From NCBI GenBank assembly GCA_963753105.1, contig CAVWBD010000003.1, forward strand, positions 310,001-374,000: a stretch of 64,000 nt of DNA, read 5' to 3'. Positions 26,720-36,696 of the stretch are shown in pieces. The translations under genes were made by a program, and so were the position numbers. The stretch is from SZUA-36 sp963753105. GTDB lineage: Bacteria > Pseudomonadota > Gammaproteobacteria > Xanthomonadales > SZUA-36. The notes beneath the pieces were generated by a model. The model did not search any database. It was not told the origin of the DNA and saw only the letters and a program-made list of their open reading frames with translations. Position 1 is the first letter of the stretch, and each line of letters starts with the position of its first letter.

Positions 26720-28220
26720 TCAGCGCTTGTGCAACCAGCCCGGTAACAAGGAGACGGGTTCGAAATCTTCCGGCATTTCCTTCATGCCGATATCGTGTTC
26801 TGCCAGCATGTCACTCAAACTGCCACCACTGTATGTTGCAAACAGGTCCGTGGCACCACCGATGTGTTTTCCGCCGATATAGATCTGCGGGATGGTTGGT
26901 GAACCGATCTGGTCCATCAACACCGCGCGGACCTTACCGCCCAGGTTGTTTTCCTGGTACTTGAGCGAATCGAGGTCGATGGCCAAATAAGGAATGCCCA
27001 GCTTGGCAAACAGCTTGCGCACCGACCAGCAGAACTCACACCATTCCAGGGCGAACAATACGACCGGTTGCGCTGCATCGCTGGTGACCTGTTTGACAAA
27101 AGCCAGGGCTTCGTCATCGAGTTCCACGGGACCGTCATCCTGCGTGTCGGGCTTTTCCTTGCCGGTTTTTGCAGCGTCAAAACGGTAATTGGGTGTTGAG
27201 CGGGAGATCTCCAGTTCCTCTCCGGACATTTCAACCACGATATCGTCGAACAACGGTGTGGATAAATAGCGCTCACCGGTGTCCGGCAGCATGCACAGGA
27301 TATTGCTGCCGGGGGGCGCATCCTTTGCAATTTCCATGGCCGCGGTGAAGGTTGCGCCACCTGAAACGCCGCAGAAGATGCCTTCTTTTTGGGCCAACTC
27401 GCGGCTGTATTCGAGTGCCTTGTCGCCCGCGATTGGCAGGATCCGGTCCACCGTGCCAGCTGCCATGGCGTCTTCGGCCAGCTTGGGTATGAAATCCGGC
27501 GACCAGCCCTGCACGAGGTGCGGACGGAAATTAGGGTGGCTTTCGGCCGGGCTGCCGTCTTGCTCCCTTGCCTGTGGAATACCACTGCCCAACAATTGTG
27601 CGTTATCCGGCTCACACACGATGATCTTCGTCGCCGGACTCTTTTGCCGCAATGCCCGGCTGGTGCCCTTGAGCGTTCCCCCGGTACCAAAGCCCGTTAC
27701 GAAGTAGTCCAGTTGCTCCCCCTCAAAACTCGCCAGGATTTCCTCGGCGGTTGTCCGGGTATGTGCGTCGGCGTTGGCCTCATTTTCAAACTGCCTGACC
27801 AGGAACCAGTCATGCGCTTTTGCAAGTTCAACTGCCTTGGCCAGCATCCCGCTGCCCTTTAGCTCCGCGGGTGTCAGTACGACCCTGGCACCCAGGAAAC
27901 GTAATATCTTGCGGCGTTCGATACTGAAACTCTCAGCCATCGTAACCACCAGCGGGTAACCCTTGACGGCACAGACCATCGCCAGGCCGATACCGGTATT
28001 GCCACTGGTCGCCTCGATAACTGTCTGCCCGGGCTTCAACTGCCCACTGGCTTCGGCTGCTTCGATGGTAGCAATCGCCATGCGGTCCTTGACCGAACCC
28101 ATTGGGTTGAAGCTTTCCACCTTCACAAACAGGTTGACCCCCTCGGGCGCCAGCTTGTTGATGCGGATGATGGGTGTATTGCCGATGGTGGCAAGGATGT
28201 CCGGTACAGATACGTTTCAT
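26720..28220 (-). CDS. cysteine synthase fused to a glutaredoxin domain; indel near the start
   Basis: N-terminal PLP domain of the cysteine synthase/CBS family (about 320 residues): PLP lysine in NPMGSVKDRMA, EATSGNTGIGLAM, FGTGGTLKGTSRAL, EGIFCGVSGGA. After a linker (KTGKEKPDTQDDGPVELDD) comes a glutaredoxin-like domain with CEFC as the redox motif, SPTIPQIYIGGKHIGGATDL for glutathione binding, and a C-terminal extension. The usual first strand (DILATIGNTPIIRINKLAP) is readable only in frame with a nearby stop. It joins the ATG at 28220 (MKRI...) if one base is restored near 28206. Without that, translation would start inside at 28126 and lose a conserved segment. The fusion would couple sulfide or persulfide chemistry to thiol redox. 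Confidence 0.85.
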
Positions 28221-28356
28221 GTCGGCTCTTGAGTTGGTGATTGTCGATTACCCGAAAGTATAGACGCTGCACCGGAATTCACAGGATTGCCACTTGTAAA
28301 CGCCATCCCTGAATTTGCGTAGCGAATATCCCAGATATCTCAATCACATCATCCGG

Positions 28357-28464
28357 AGCTGTGGTGGGGAGTTCCTTCCCGGGACACGCCGTATATACAT
28401 CCATGTAGGCTCGGTCGCGACTCCTGTCGCTCACGGTCCCGGTAAGGAACTCCCCACCCCAGCT
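28357..28464. repeat. covarying hairpin element, type A
   Basis: A 108-nt element. Outer arms AGCTGTGGTGGGGAGTTCC...CGGGAC and GTCCCGG...GGAACTCCCC...AGCT pair over about 29 positions with two mismatches. The core is ACACGCCGTATATACATCC, then ATGTAGGCTC. The inner hairpin is GCGAC-TCCT-GTCGC. It lies between the cysteine synthase fusion and adenosine deaminase, 41 nt before a type B copy. Confidence 0.85.
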
Positions 28465-28505
28465 TGGCGCGGTCAATTGAAGAGTCAAAAAGATCAGTAT
28501 TACAA

Positions 28506-28615
28506 GTGGGGATACAGGTATTCCAACCTGAGACCTTCACAAACAGGGAGGTTTGTGAAGAGCCTACAGGGATGTATATACGGCGTGTCTCAGGTGGATA
28601 TACCTGTGTCCCCAC
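28506..28615. repeat. covarying hairpin element, type B
   Basis: A 110-nt element. Outer arms GTGGGGATACAGGTATTCC... and ...GGATATACCTGTGTCCCCAC pair over about 29 positions. On the minus strand the core is ACACGCCGTATATACATCC then CTGTAGGCTC, the same as in the type A copy 41 nt away. The inner hairpin is TTCACAAAC-CTCCCT-GTTTGTGAA (perfect 9 bp). The two copies are in opposite orientation with the same core but unrelated arms. Confidence 0.85.
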
Positions 28616-28714
28616 TGCGACTATCCCTTATTGGATGGATGGATTACGAGTGCATATTTCGAGTCAACGCCTGTACAATGGCCCGCTCAGGAGCTTGTAC
28701 AAGAACAGATAATC

Positions 28715-29750
28715 ATGATCGACCGCGCCTTCCCACTGTGCGAATTACACCGTCATCTTGACGGCAGCATCCGCCTGCAAACGATCCTGGAACTGGCGGA
28801 CGAGCACGGTATTGAACTGCCGGCCAACGATATTGCCAGTCTCGCACCCTATATCCACGTGGACGAGTCGGCACCCGGCCTGATGGCCTTCCTGGACCGC
28901 TTTGAACACATGATCGCGGTTCTGGTGGATGCTGACGCCTGCCGGCGCGTGGCGTACGAGAACGTCGAAGACGCACAGACGGAAGGTATCGATTACGTCG
29001 AATTACGTTTCAGTCCTTACTTCATGGCCAGTGCACATGACATGCACATGCAGGAGGTCATGGAAGCCTGTATAGATGGCGTACGCGCCGCTGAGCGGGA
29101 CACCGGCGTGCGCGCCAACATCATCGGTGGCCTGAGCCGTACTTACGGGGTTGATACCTGTATGCGGGAACTGGAGGCCATTTTAGCGGTGCGTGACAAG
29201 GTTGCAGCGGTGGATCTCGCCGGTGACGAGGGCGGGTTCCCGGCGCCTTTGTTCGTGGAGCACTTTCGCCGCGTGCGAGATGCTGGTTTGCACGTGACCA
29301 TACACGCTGGTGAAGTGGCTGGTCCTGAAAGCGTCTGGTCGGCGATCAACGATCTCGGGCGCCGAGCGTATCGGCCATGGATATCGCTCCATCGAAGATC
29401 CTGCACTGGTCGATTACCTGGTGGAGCAGGGTATCGGCCTGGAATCCTGTCCGACCTCGAACCTGCATATCAGCGCCATCGAAGATTATGCATCCCACCC
29501 TATCAAACAGCTTGCTGACCAGGGCGTGAAATTCTGCCTGAATACCGATGATCCGGGTATCAGCGCCATCGACCTGGCGCACGAATACAATGTCGCGGCG
29601 CCTGCTGTTGGTTTGAGCGCTGAACAGATACACCAGTCCCAACGCGATGGGCTGGACATGGCTTTTCTGTCGGCGCAGGAAAAACTCAGAATTCTTCAAA
29701 AAAAGGCCACCGGCATAGTAAATACGCCGAAGCGTTATTGCGCTTGCTGA
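28715..29750 (+). pseudogene. add: adenosine deaminase, one frameshift, tail altered by ISL3 remnant
   Basis: Zinc hydrolase of purine salvage: adenosine or deoxyadenosine to inosine. ELHRHLDGSIR (zinc and substrate), VTIHAGEVAGPESV (His and catalytic Glu), ERIGHGYRSIED and LNTDDPGISA (Asp ligands) are all present. The frame breaks near 29357, where one extra G in CTCGGGCGCCG separates SAINDLG from AERIGHG. Removing it gives about 344 residues. The last ~13 (TGIVNTPKRYCAC) are not adenosine deaminase but the start of a transposase fragment read in another frame. All conserved parts remain, so with the base corrected the enzyme would probably work. The ATG at 28715 is the family-like start (MIDRAFPLCELHRH). 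Confidence 0.85.
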
Positions 29751-30232
29751 CCGTCAAGCACGTTGCCGATCTGTTGGGGCTGCATTGGCATACCGTCAAG
29801 CAGATCGACAAGCAGCGGCTCAAGCGTGAAGTTGCTGAGCCTGACCGAAGTCGCCTGCGCTACCTGCTGATGGACGAGTTCGCCCTGCACAAGGGTCATC
29901 GTTACGCCACCGTGGTCAGTTGTGCTGAGACCCAGCAGGTGATCTGGCTCGGCGAAGGCCGTTCCCGGCAGGCTATTCGGCCATTCTTCACATGGCTGGG
30001 TGAGGCTTGTACGCAGATCGAGGCCGTCGCCATGGACATGAATACGGCCTTCGACCTGGAGGTTCAGGCGCACTGTCCACAGGCCGCCGTGGTCTATGAC
30101 CTGTTCCATGTGGTGGCCAAGTTCGGCCGGGAGGTGATCGACCGGGTACGGGTTGATCAGGCCAACCGGCTACGGGACAACCGACCAGCCCGTCGGGTGA
30201 TCAAGCGCAGTCGTTGGCTGCTGAGTGGATAA
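29711..30232 (+). pseudogene. ISL3-family transposase fragment
   Basis: An open frame with clear ISL3 transposase sequence: a helix-turn-helix (LTVKHVADLLGLHWHTVKQI), the DDE-domain part LLMDEFALHKGHRYATVVSC, then VAMDMNTAFDLEVQAHCPQA and VVYDLFHVVAKFGREVIDRV. The zinc-finger N-terminus is missing and the product stops after RSRWLLSG, so most of the C-terminal half is gone. I see no terminal inverted repeats. It overlaps the last codons of adenosine deaminase and abuts a terminator. It is a dead remnant of about 170 residues of a protein that is normally about 400. Confidence 0.85.
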
Positions 30233-30266
30233 AAAAAGCCCGGCTTATACGCCGGGCTTTTTGTTT
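30231..30266. terminator. bidirectional terminator
   Basis: AAAAAAAGCCCGGC-TTATAC-GCCGGGCTTTTTG has a 7-bp GC stem with T runs on both strands. It ends the TonB receptor transcript on the minus strand and, on the plus strand, follows the transposase fragment. Confidence 0.88.
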
Positions 30267-30282
30267 TGGCACTGTTGCTAGC

Positions 30283-32526
30283 TCAGTACCTGACACTGAG
30301 TTCAACACCCCAGTAGGCGGGTTCGTTGACAAACCCCGTCAGGTTCAGGAAGTCGATCGCACCGTCAGCTACGATCTCATCTGTGATATTCCTGCCGACC
30401 AGTGCGACGTCCATATTGCCTGCCTCGTTCCGGAAGCCGGCCCTGAGACCACCCAGCCAGCGTGCCTCGGCCACAAATTCGACCGATTCATACAGGAAGA
30501 TGTTGGAGTCGCTGCGGTAGTTCCAGTCGGTCATGAAATACATTTCGCCTGATTCAAGTGGCACCGTGTAATCGAGCATGACGTTGAAAATCCACTCGGG
30601 TGCGCGCGGCAGGGGATTACCATCCACCGATACCAGGGTCACGGGGCCAAAGAAGCCCATGAATTCGTCAACCACCGGATCAAGACCGGTACAATCCGGG
30701 ATGCCGCCACATTCCTCGGCCAGCAGGTTCGGATCATCGATCTCTGCCTTGTTGTAGCTCAGGTTGCCAGCGATACGCAACCTGTCTGTCAACAGGACTT
30801 CCAACTCGCTCTCGATACCCCAGCCCTTGGTCTTGTCGGCATTCAGAATCTCGTTGGTATTGCCGGTACCACCGGTCGCGGTCAATTGCTGGTCGTCGAT
30901 GCCAAAGGTGTAAATGGCCGAACTCCAACGCGCCCGCCCATCCATCAGGGTGGCCTTGAAACCACCTTCGAGCGAGGTCAGGGTTTCAGTATCCGCTGAG
31001 CTGGTGAAACCAAAGCGACCCAGTGTAACCGGGCCACGTGATGCGTTTCCGAGACGTCCGTACAGCATCCATTCCTCGTTCATTTCGTAGCTCAGCGACA
31101 GGTCCCAGTTGAAATAGCTGTCGTCTTTGCTGATCGTCTGTGGCGGAACTGTGGACCCTGCTCCAGGAATGACCTCGAGGTCCTTTTCATCGTCGGTGTA
31201 ACGCATGCCTGCGGTGAAAGTCATCTGGTCGCTGAAGTCATACGCAATATGTCCGAAAAGTGCCATCGACGTGGTGCTCTGGTCGACGTAGGTGGTCGCG
31301 GATTTCATGTCGGTAAAGCTGTCGAAATCGCTGGACTCAACCGTGATGTCCTCGTCGAAGTAATAGGCGCCGACCTGGAAGAACAAAGCGTCACGTTGCT
31401 GTGCGAGACGGAATTCCTGGCTGAGCTGTGAGTGGTCATTGAGACCATCACCGGAGGCAACCGGGAAGCCGTGTTGGTTCGGGACACCGAATTCGCCCCA
31501 GACCGTGACGCCGCCATCGATGTCGGCATACTGGAAGTTCTCCACCGTGTCGTAGCCGGTGATCGAGGTCAGGTTCATGTCGTTGTCAAAGGTCCAAACC
31601 AGGTTGGCGACACCACCGATGTGATCCATCTCGAAACCGGCGGGACCGTCATGGGCAGCGATTTTTTCGTTGAACCCTGGCCGCAGACCTTTGCGGCCGC
31701 GTTCGAAGGCGTTGGCGTAGAAAATCTGCGGATGGCTGCCTTCCATGTCGAAGCCGTGCAGCTTGAACAGGCCGCTGAAGCTGTCATTAGGTTCGAACAG
31801 TACCTGCAGGCGGAACGCGAATTCGTCGAGATCGCCAAAGTCGTCGCCCTTGCCGTTTACCGTATTGTCAATCCAGTTGTCACGGGTCTGGTATTTCACG
31901 GACAGGCGGGCTGAAACGGTTTCGGACAGGCCGCCGCCAAACGCACCCTCTGCAATGGTCGTGCCGCGACTGCCATAGGACAGCGTGGCGTAGCCGCTGT
32001 TTACAGAATCCGGCCTGACCGAGTCAAACTTGACGAGACCAGCCGTGGTGTTACGGCCGAACAGGGTACCCTGTGGGCCCCGGAGTATTTCGACCCGCTC
32101 AATATCAAATACCGGGATGGATTTCAAAACCGAGTTTTCCAATGGAACCTCGTCATACACCATCAGCACCGGCTGGTTGGCGTTGACATCGAAGTCGTAG
32201 TTACCCAGACCACGAATATAGAATCGTGGCGCAGTACGTCCGTTGGACGACTCGACTACGAGGCTGGGCGCACGCCCATTTATGGCGCGTATGTTTTCTG
32301 CAGCGGAAAGGAAATCGCGCATCTGTTCACCGGACAGCGCGCTGACGGCAACAGGCACTTCCATCAGGGACTGTTCACGTTTCTGGGCAGTAACGATGAC
32401 CTCTTCGAGAATTAAGCTGTCTTCCTGGGCATTTACCTGGCCTGGAAATACCGTGCCAAGGGCAGCCGTGATTAGAGCGGGTAGAACGAGCGTCTGGATG
32501 GGTCTGCGCATGATTCTTGTCTCCAA
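30283..32526 (-). CDS. TonB-dependent outer-membrane receptor
   Basis: A 747-residue receptor. After a signal peptide (cleavage likely after VNA), EEVIVTAQKREQSLMEVPVA forms the TonB-box region. The plug domain follows (FYIRGLGNYDF, VEILRGPQGTLFGRNTTAG), then a 22-strand barrel ending in YWGVELSVRY with the terminal aromatic needed for outer-membrane insertion. The style (VTAQKRE...LMEVPVAVSALS) is that of the large, mostly uncharacterised group found in sphingomonads and marine gammaproteobacteria, which often take up non-siderophore substrates. Nothing adjacent indicates the ligand. A bidirectional terminator follows. Confidence 0.93.
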   Translation of the reverse strand: METRIMRRPIQTLVLPALITAALGTVFPGQVNAQEDSLILEEVIVTAQKREQSLMEVPVAVSALSGEQMRDFLSAAENIRAINGRAPSLVVESSNGRTAPRFYIRGLGNYDFDVNANQPVLMVYDEVPLENSVLKSIPVFDIERVEILRGPQGTLFGRNTTAGLVKFDSVRPDSVNSGYATLSYGSRGTTIAEGAFGGGLSETVSARLSVKYQTRDNWIDNTVNGKGDDFGDLDEFAFRLQVLFEPNDSFSGLFKLHGFDMEGSHPQIFYANAFERGRKGLRPGFNEKIAAHDGPAGFEMDHIGGVANLVWTFDNDMNLTSITGYDTVENFQYADIDGGVTVWGEFGVPNQHGFPVASGDGLNDHSQLSQEFRLAQQRDALFFQVGAYYFDEDITVESSDFDSFTDMKSATTYVDQSTTSMALFGHIAYDFSDQMTFTAGMRYTDDEKDLEVIPGAGSTVPPQTISKDDSYFNWDLSLSYEMNEEWMLYGRLGNASRGPVTLGRFGFTSSADTETLTSLEGGFKATLMDGRARWSSAIYTFGIDDQQLTATGGTGNTNEILNADKTKGWGIESELEVLLTDRLRIAGNLSYNKAEIDDPNLLAEECGGIPDCTGLDPVVDEFMGFFGPVTLVSVDGNPLPRAPEWIFNVMLDYTVPLESGEMYFMTDWNYRSDSNIFLYESVEFVAEARWLGGLRAGFRNEAGNMDVALVGRNITDEIVADGAIDFLNLTGFVNEPAYWGVELSVRY

Positions 32527-32722
32527 TTATCTGGTTGAGTTTGACTGTTCGTGTTTATTGGTTGTTTTTATGATTTTTTGAAGCACTGTGAAGTGTAATC
32601 GAAAACAGCTGAAGAAGAAAAACAATTAGCAGTTTTAACCACAACCACTGGTGGCGCTGATGGTTATAAAACACAACATCTGGGCAAAAAAGCATGATTC
32701 AGTCCAGGCTGTATCCCTGGAT

Positions 32723-35228
32723 TCAGGTGGCGCGCAAAACCTCCAACGGCGAATGTGTAACGATGCGCCAGGTCGCGATCAATCCGGAGATACCTACGAA
32801 CACCATGCCCAGTACCGGTCCGGTCAGCCACAGGGCCGGGCTGAAATGGTATGCCAGGTCATAGACGTTGACCGCCAGGTACCAGGCGGCGAGGCTGGCC
32901 CCGGTTGCCGCCAGCAAGCCGGCAAGCAGGCCGATGGCTGCGAACTCAACCACCACACCGGTCAGCACGCGCTTGCGGGATGCGCCCAGTGAACGCAGTA
33001 TCGCGCTCTCGAAGCTGCGTTCATCCAGGCTGGATTGCACGGCGGCCCACAACACGGCCAGGCCGGCAAACAGCGTGAACAGGAACACGGCCTGCACGGC
33101 CATTGACGCCTTGTCCATGACATCGCGCACCTGCTGAAGCGTAGCGTCGAGGTCGATAACCGTGACGCTGGGGAACTCGCGCATCATCTCGATCAGTTCG
33201 CGGTCTTCTTCCGCCTTTGCGTACAGGGCAGTGATGAAGCTTGCCGGGTAGCCCTCGAGCGTGGCCGGTGAAAACACCATGAAAAAGTTGGGCATGAAGG
33301 AATCCCATTCCACGGTCCTGAAGCTGGTGACCGTGGCGCTAACGGGCTCACCGGCAATGTCAAAACTGATCTCGTCACCGAGTGCGACCCCGAGTTCGCG
33401 GCCAAAGTCCACTTCCACCGACACTTCATGCTGTTGCGTGCCGGGCGGCCACCATTCACCCTCGGTCAACTGGTTGTCGGTTTGCATGGATTCGGCAAAA
33501 CTGAGGTTGGATTCCCGCTTGGCCCAGCGCTCGCCCTGCGGGTCTTCAAAGCTAATCTGGTTGACGTCCTGCCCGTTGATAGCGGTCATGCGGGCCCGGA
33601 CCATCGGTACAAACCGGGGAACCTGCATATCCCGTTGTTCGAGAAACTGCTGCATCAGCGGGACTTCATGCGGCTGGATATTGATCAAAAACTGGTTAGG
33701 TGCATCAACCGGCAGGCTGTCACGCCACGTATCCATCAGGTCGTTACGCACCAGCGTCAGCAATAGCAGCACCATCAAGCCGAGACCGAAAGCAACGACC
33801 TGGAACACGCTTTCCCGTCCACGCCGGCTCAGGTTTGCCAGGCCGTAACGCCAGGCGACACCGGCCACGCCGCGGAAGCGCCCGGTCATCCTGACCAGCA
33901 ACCAGCCGGCTGCTCCGAGGGTGGCGAAGGTGGCAGCAGCGCCGGCGGCGATGCTCAGCACCAGGCCAATATCGCGCACCATCCATTCCAGTAAAGCCAG
34001 CACGGCGATAACCCCTGCCAGGTAGCTGATGCCATAACGTATCGGTGGTGGGCTCACATCGTTACGCAGCACGCGCAATACCGGTGTCCGGCCCATTTGT
34101 ATAAGGTCCGGCAGCGCGAAGCCGCACAGAATGAACAGGGCGGTTACCAAACCCAGCAGGACCGGCGCCATGCCCCGGTGCGGGCAGATCCTGTGAGATC
34201 AGGTCACGGGTGATCCAGGCCAGGGCTTCCTGTGACAGGTAACCGAGAACGATACCGGCAATGGCGCCCATGATGGTCAGCATCAGCAATTGCAACAGGT
34301 TCAACCTGAGGATAAAGCTCTGCTGTGAGCCCAGGCATTTCAACAAGGCGATCCGGTCGCGGTGGCGGATGGCATAACGCCGGGCGGCCATCGCGACGGC
34401 CACGGCCGCCAGCAATACGCTGACCAGTGATGCCAGGTTCAAAAACCGCCCGGAGCGGTCCATGGCAGAGCGGATCTGCGGATTGGTATCCTTGATGTCA
34501 CTGAGCTGCTCTCCCGGGGCCAGCACTGATTCCAGTTCGGGCTTGAACGCATCGATCTTATTGCGTGGGCCTGCAAACAAGTGGCGGTAACTGACCCGGC
34601 TGCCGGGCTGGATCAAACCGGTGTCTTCCAGGTCGGCCATGTTGATCAGTAAAGTGGGTGCAAGGTCGACGAACCGCCAACCCTGGTCGGGCCGGAAATC
34701 CAGCACCTTGCTGACCCTGAAACTGCTCGAGCCGACGCTGATCACATCACCCGTATTTGCGTCCAGGCGGGCCAGCAAGCGGGTCGTCGCCCAGGCCTCT
34801 CCCTGCATCGGGATATCATTGGTTTCAACCGCAGCGGCCAGCAAGCCTTCGGAAATCTTCAAACGCCCGCGCAGGGGATAGCCACCGGTGACGGCCCTGA
34901 CTGCGGACAAAGTGCTGGTGTCACCCGCAAACACCACGCTTGGCATGGAAGTCATGGCAGCAGTTTCCAAGCCGGCTGCCTGTGCCTGCACGATATAGTC
35001 ACCCGGTAACGCCTGGCTGGAGCCCAGGCGCAAATCCGCCGCCAGGGATTCGGCCGCTCGTAATTCCACGGCGTGTCCGACGCGGTCGGTCAGAAATGCC
35101 ACTGCAGTCAGGGAGGTCACCGCGATGACCAGTGCAATGCTCAACACTGACAGTTCACCGGATCGCCAGTCCCTTAGCAGTAAGCGCCAGGCCAGCGCCG
35201 TTACCCGTTTGTTACCGTCTTGCTTCAT
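32723..35228 (-). pseudogene. ybbP: YbbP-like ABC transporter permease (FtsX domains), one frameshift
   Basis: A large permease with two FtsX/MacB-type halves, about 835 residues when joined, the size of E. coli YbbP. The first frame (35228 to about 34180) gives LRDWRSGELSVLSIALVIAV and the first core helices (RHRDRIALLKCLGSQQSFIL). The second gives FQVVAFGLGLMVLLLLTLV and the C-terminal FtsX domain (SFESAILRSLGASRKRVLTG, EVLRAT). One extra G in a GGGG run at 34173-34176 causes the break (PAPG, then MAPVLLGLV). The gene begins inside the stop of ybbA (TGATG). With YbbA it should form an exporter, probably for envelope material; the substrate is unknown. Confidence 0.88.
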
Positions 35229-35956
35229 CAAATCGTGCTCAAACGTCCTGGTCCGGGTGTTTGGGTTGCGAGGATGCGGCCTGCTTCCATGTGGATAATG
35301 CGGTCACAGCGCTGCGCCAGGCCCAGGTCGTGACTGACCAGCACCAGGGTAGTGCCATATTCGCGGTTCATTCGAAACAGGATATCGATGACGGTTTCAC
35401 CGGTTTGCTGGTCGAGGTTACCGGTCGGTTCGTCCGCAAACAGCACGGTCGGTTGCGTCACATAGGCCCTTGCGATCGCCACGCGTTGTTTTTCACCACC
35501 GGATAACTGGCGCGGGTAATGTCCGGCGCGATCAATCAGCCCGACATTCTCAATCGCCTGCAAAGCAGCAGATCTTGGTTGTTCGTGGCTGGCCAGTTCC
35601 AGCGGCAGCATGACGTTTTCCAGCGCCGTGAGTGACGGGATAAGGTGGAATGACTGAAATACAAAACCAACTTCGTTTGCACGCAGGGCCGCACGGCCGT
35701 CTTCGTCCAGCGCAGTGAGTTCGGCATCGCCCAGCCAGACCTTGCCCGCACTTGGCAGATCGAGTCCGGCCAGCAGGCCCAGCAGGGTTGATTTGCCCGC
35801 ACCGGAAGCACCGATGATGGCAATACGCTCGCCGTGACTGACTTGCAGGCTGACCTGGTCTAATATGGTCAGCATTCCTTCCGGGCTGGTCACTGTTTTG
35901 CTGAGGACTTCGGCCTTGAGGGCAAACTTCCCTGTTTCTTTTACTGGTGTGTTCAT
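35228..35956 (-). CDS. ybbA: YbbA-like ABC transporter ATPase
   Basis: A 242-residue ATPase partner of the YbbP permease. Walker A IGASGAGKSTLLG, Q-loop VFQSFHLIP, signature LSGGEKQRVAIARA, Walker B VLFADEPTGNLD and H-loop VLVSHDLG are all intact. It belongs to the MacB/LolD type that works with FtsX-like permeases. The start at 35956 is uncertain (35965 is also possible). Its ATG overlaps the ATG of tesA on the other strand (CATG), leaving no intergenic space, the same divergent order as tesA-ybbA-ybbP in E. coli. Its promoter must therefore lie within tesA. Confidence 0.93.
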   Translation of the reverse strand: MNTPVKETGKFALKAEVLSKTVTSPEGMLTILDQVSLQVSHGERIAIIGASGAGKSTLLGLLAGLDLPSAGKVWLGDAELTALDEDGRAALRANEVGFVFQSFHLIPSLTALENVMLPLELASHEQPRSAALQAIENVGLIDRAGHYPRQLSGGEKQRVAIARAYVTQPTVLFADEPTGNLDQQTGETVIDILFRMNREYGTTLVLVSHDLGLAQRCDRIIHMEAGRILATQTPGPGRLSTI

Positions 35957-36575
35957 GAGAGTCATTTTAGCGTTTTTGTTGTCCTTTATAAGCCTGTTTG
36001 CCCATGCCGCGCCGGCTGAAAACACACCGGTCATATTGATCCTCGGTGACAGCCTCAGTGCAGGATACGGCATGGACCGGGAAGATTCATGGGTCGAGTT
36101 GCTTAAAATGCGATTGCAACAGGACGCTTACCCGTACACCGTACTCAATTCCAGTATCAGCGGCGACACGACCCAGGGTGGCCTGAGCCGTCTACCGCGC
36201 CTGCTGGAGCGCTATCAGCCTGAATTCGTCATCGTTGAACTCGGTGGCAACGACGGCCTGCGTGGCCTCAAACCGGAGGTCACCCGGCAGAACATGGCCG
36301 GCATGATCAAGCAGTCCCAGGCCAATGGCGCCCGCGTATTGCTGGCCGGTATCAAGCTGCCACCCAATTATGGCGCAGCCTACCTCGAACAATTCGAATC
36401 CATCTATGCTGATCTTGCCGGTGAATACAACACATTGCTTGTGCCATTCTTCATGGATGGAGTGGTATTCAAGCCCGGTATGTTACAGGAAGACGGTATC
36501 CACCCAAGTGTCCAGGCCCAACCGGTACTGCTGGAGAATGTGTGGCAAATACTGGCCCCGGAATTGCGGCACTGA
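35955..36575 (+). CDS. tesA: TesA-like periplasmic esterase/acyl-CoA thioesterase
   Basis: A 206-residue SGNH hydrolase, homologous to the multifunctional thioesterase I / protease I / lysophospholipase L1. The signal is MRVILAFLLSFISLFAHAAP. The catalytic Ser is in block I GDSLSAGYGM, with the Gly of SSISGDTTQGG, the Asn of VELGGNDGLRG, and Asp/His in EDGIHPS. I start it at 35955, where the signal begins; an upstream reading lies inside ybbA. It acts on long-chain acyl thioesters or esters in the periplasm. The divergent ybbAP pair is conserved with it in gammaproteobacteria, hinting at a shared, unproven envelope-lipid function. Confidence 0.94.
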   Translation: MRVILAFLLSFISLFAHAAPAENTPVILILGDSLSAGYGMDREDSWVELLKMRLQQDAYPYTVLNSSISGDTTQGGLSRLPRLLERYQPEFVIVELGGNDGLRGLKPEVTRQNMAGMIKQSQANGARVLLAGIKLPPNYGAAYLEQFESIYADLAGEYNTLLVPFFMDGVVFKPGMLQEDGIHPSVQAQPVLLENVWQILAPELRH

Positions 36576-36696
36576 ACTGCCGGAATCCAACCACGACACT
36601 TGCCCCTTGGACCACAAGGTGCATTCTATCGAGTACAGGACATGGTCCGGGTACGGAATTCATGTATTATTTAGCAACTTTTCAAGGAGGTTTGAT

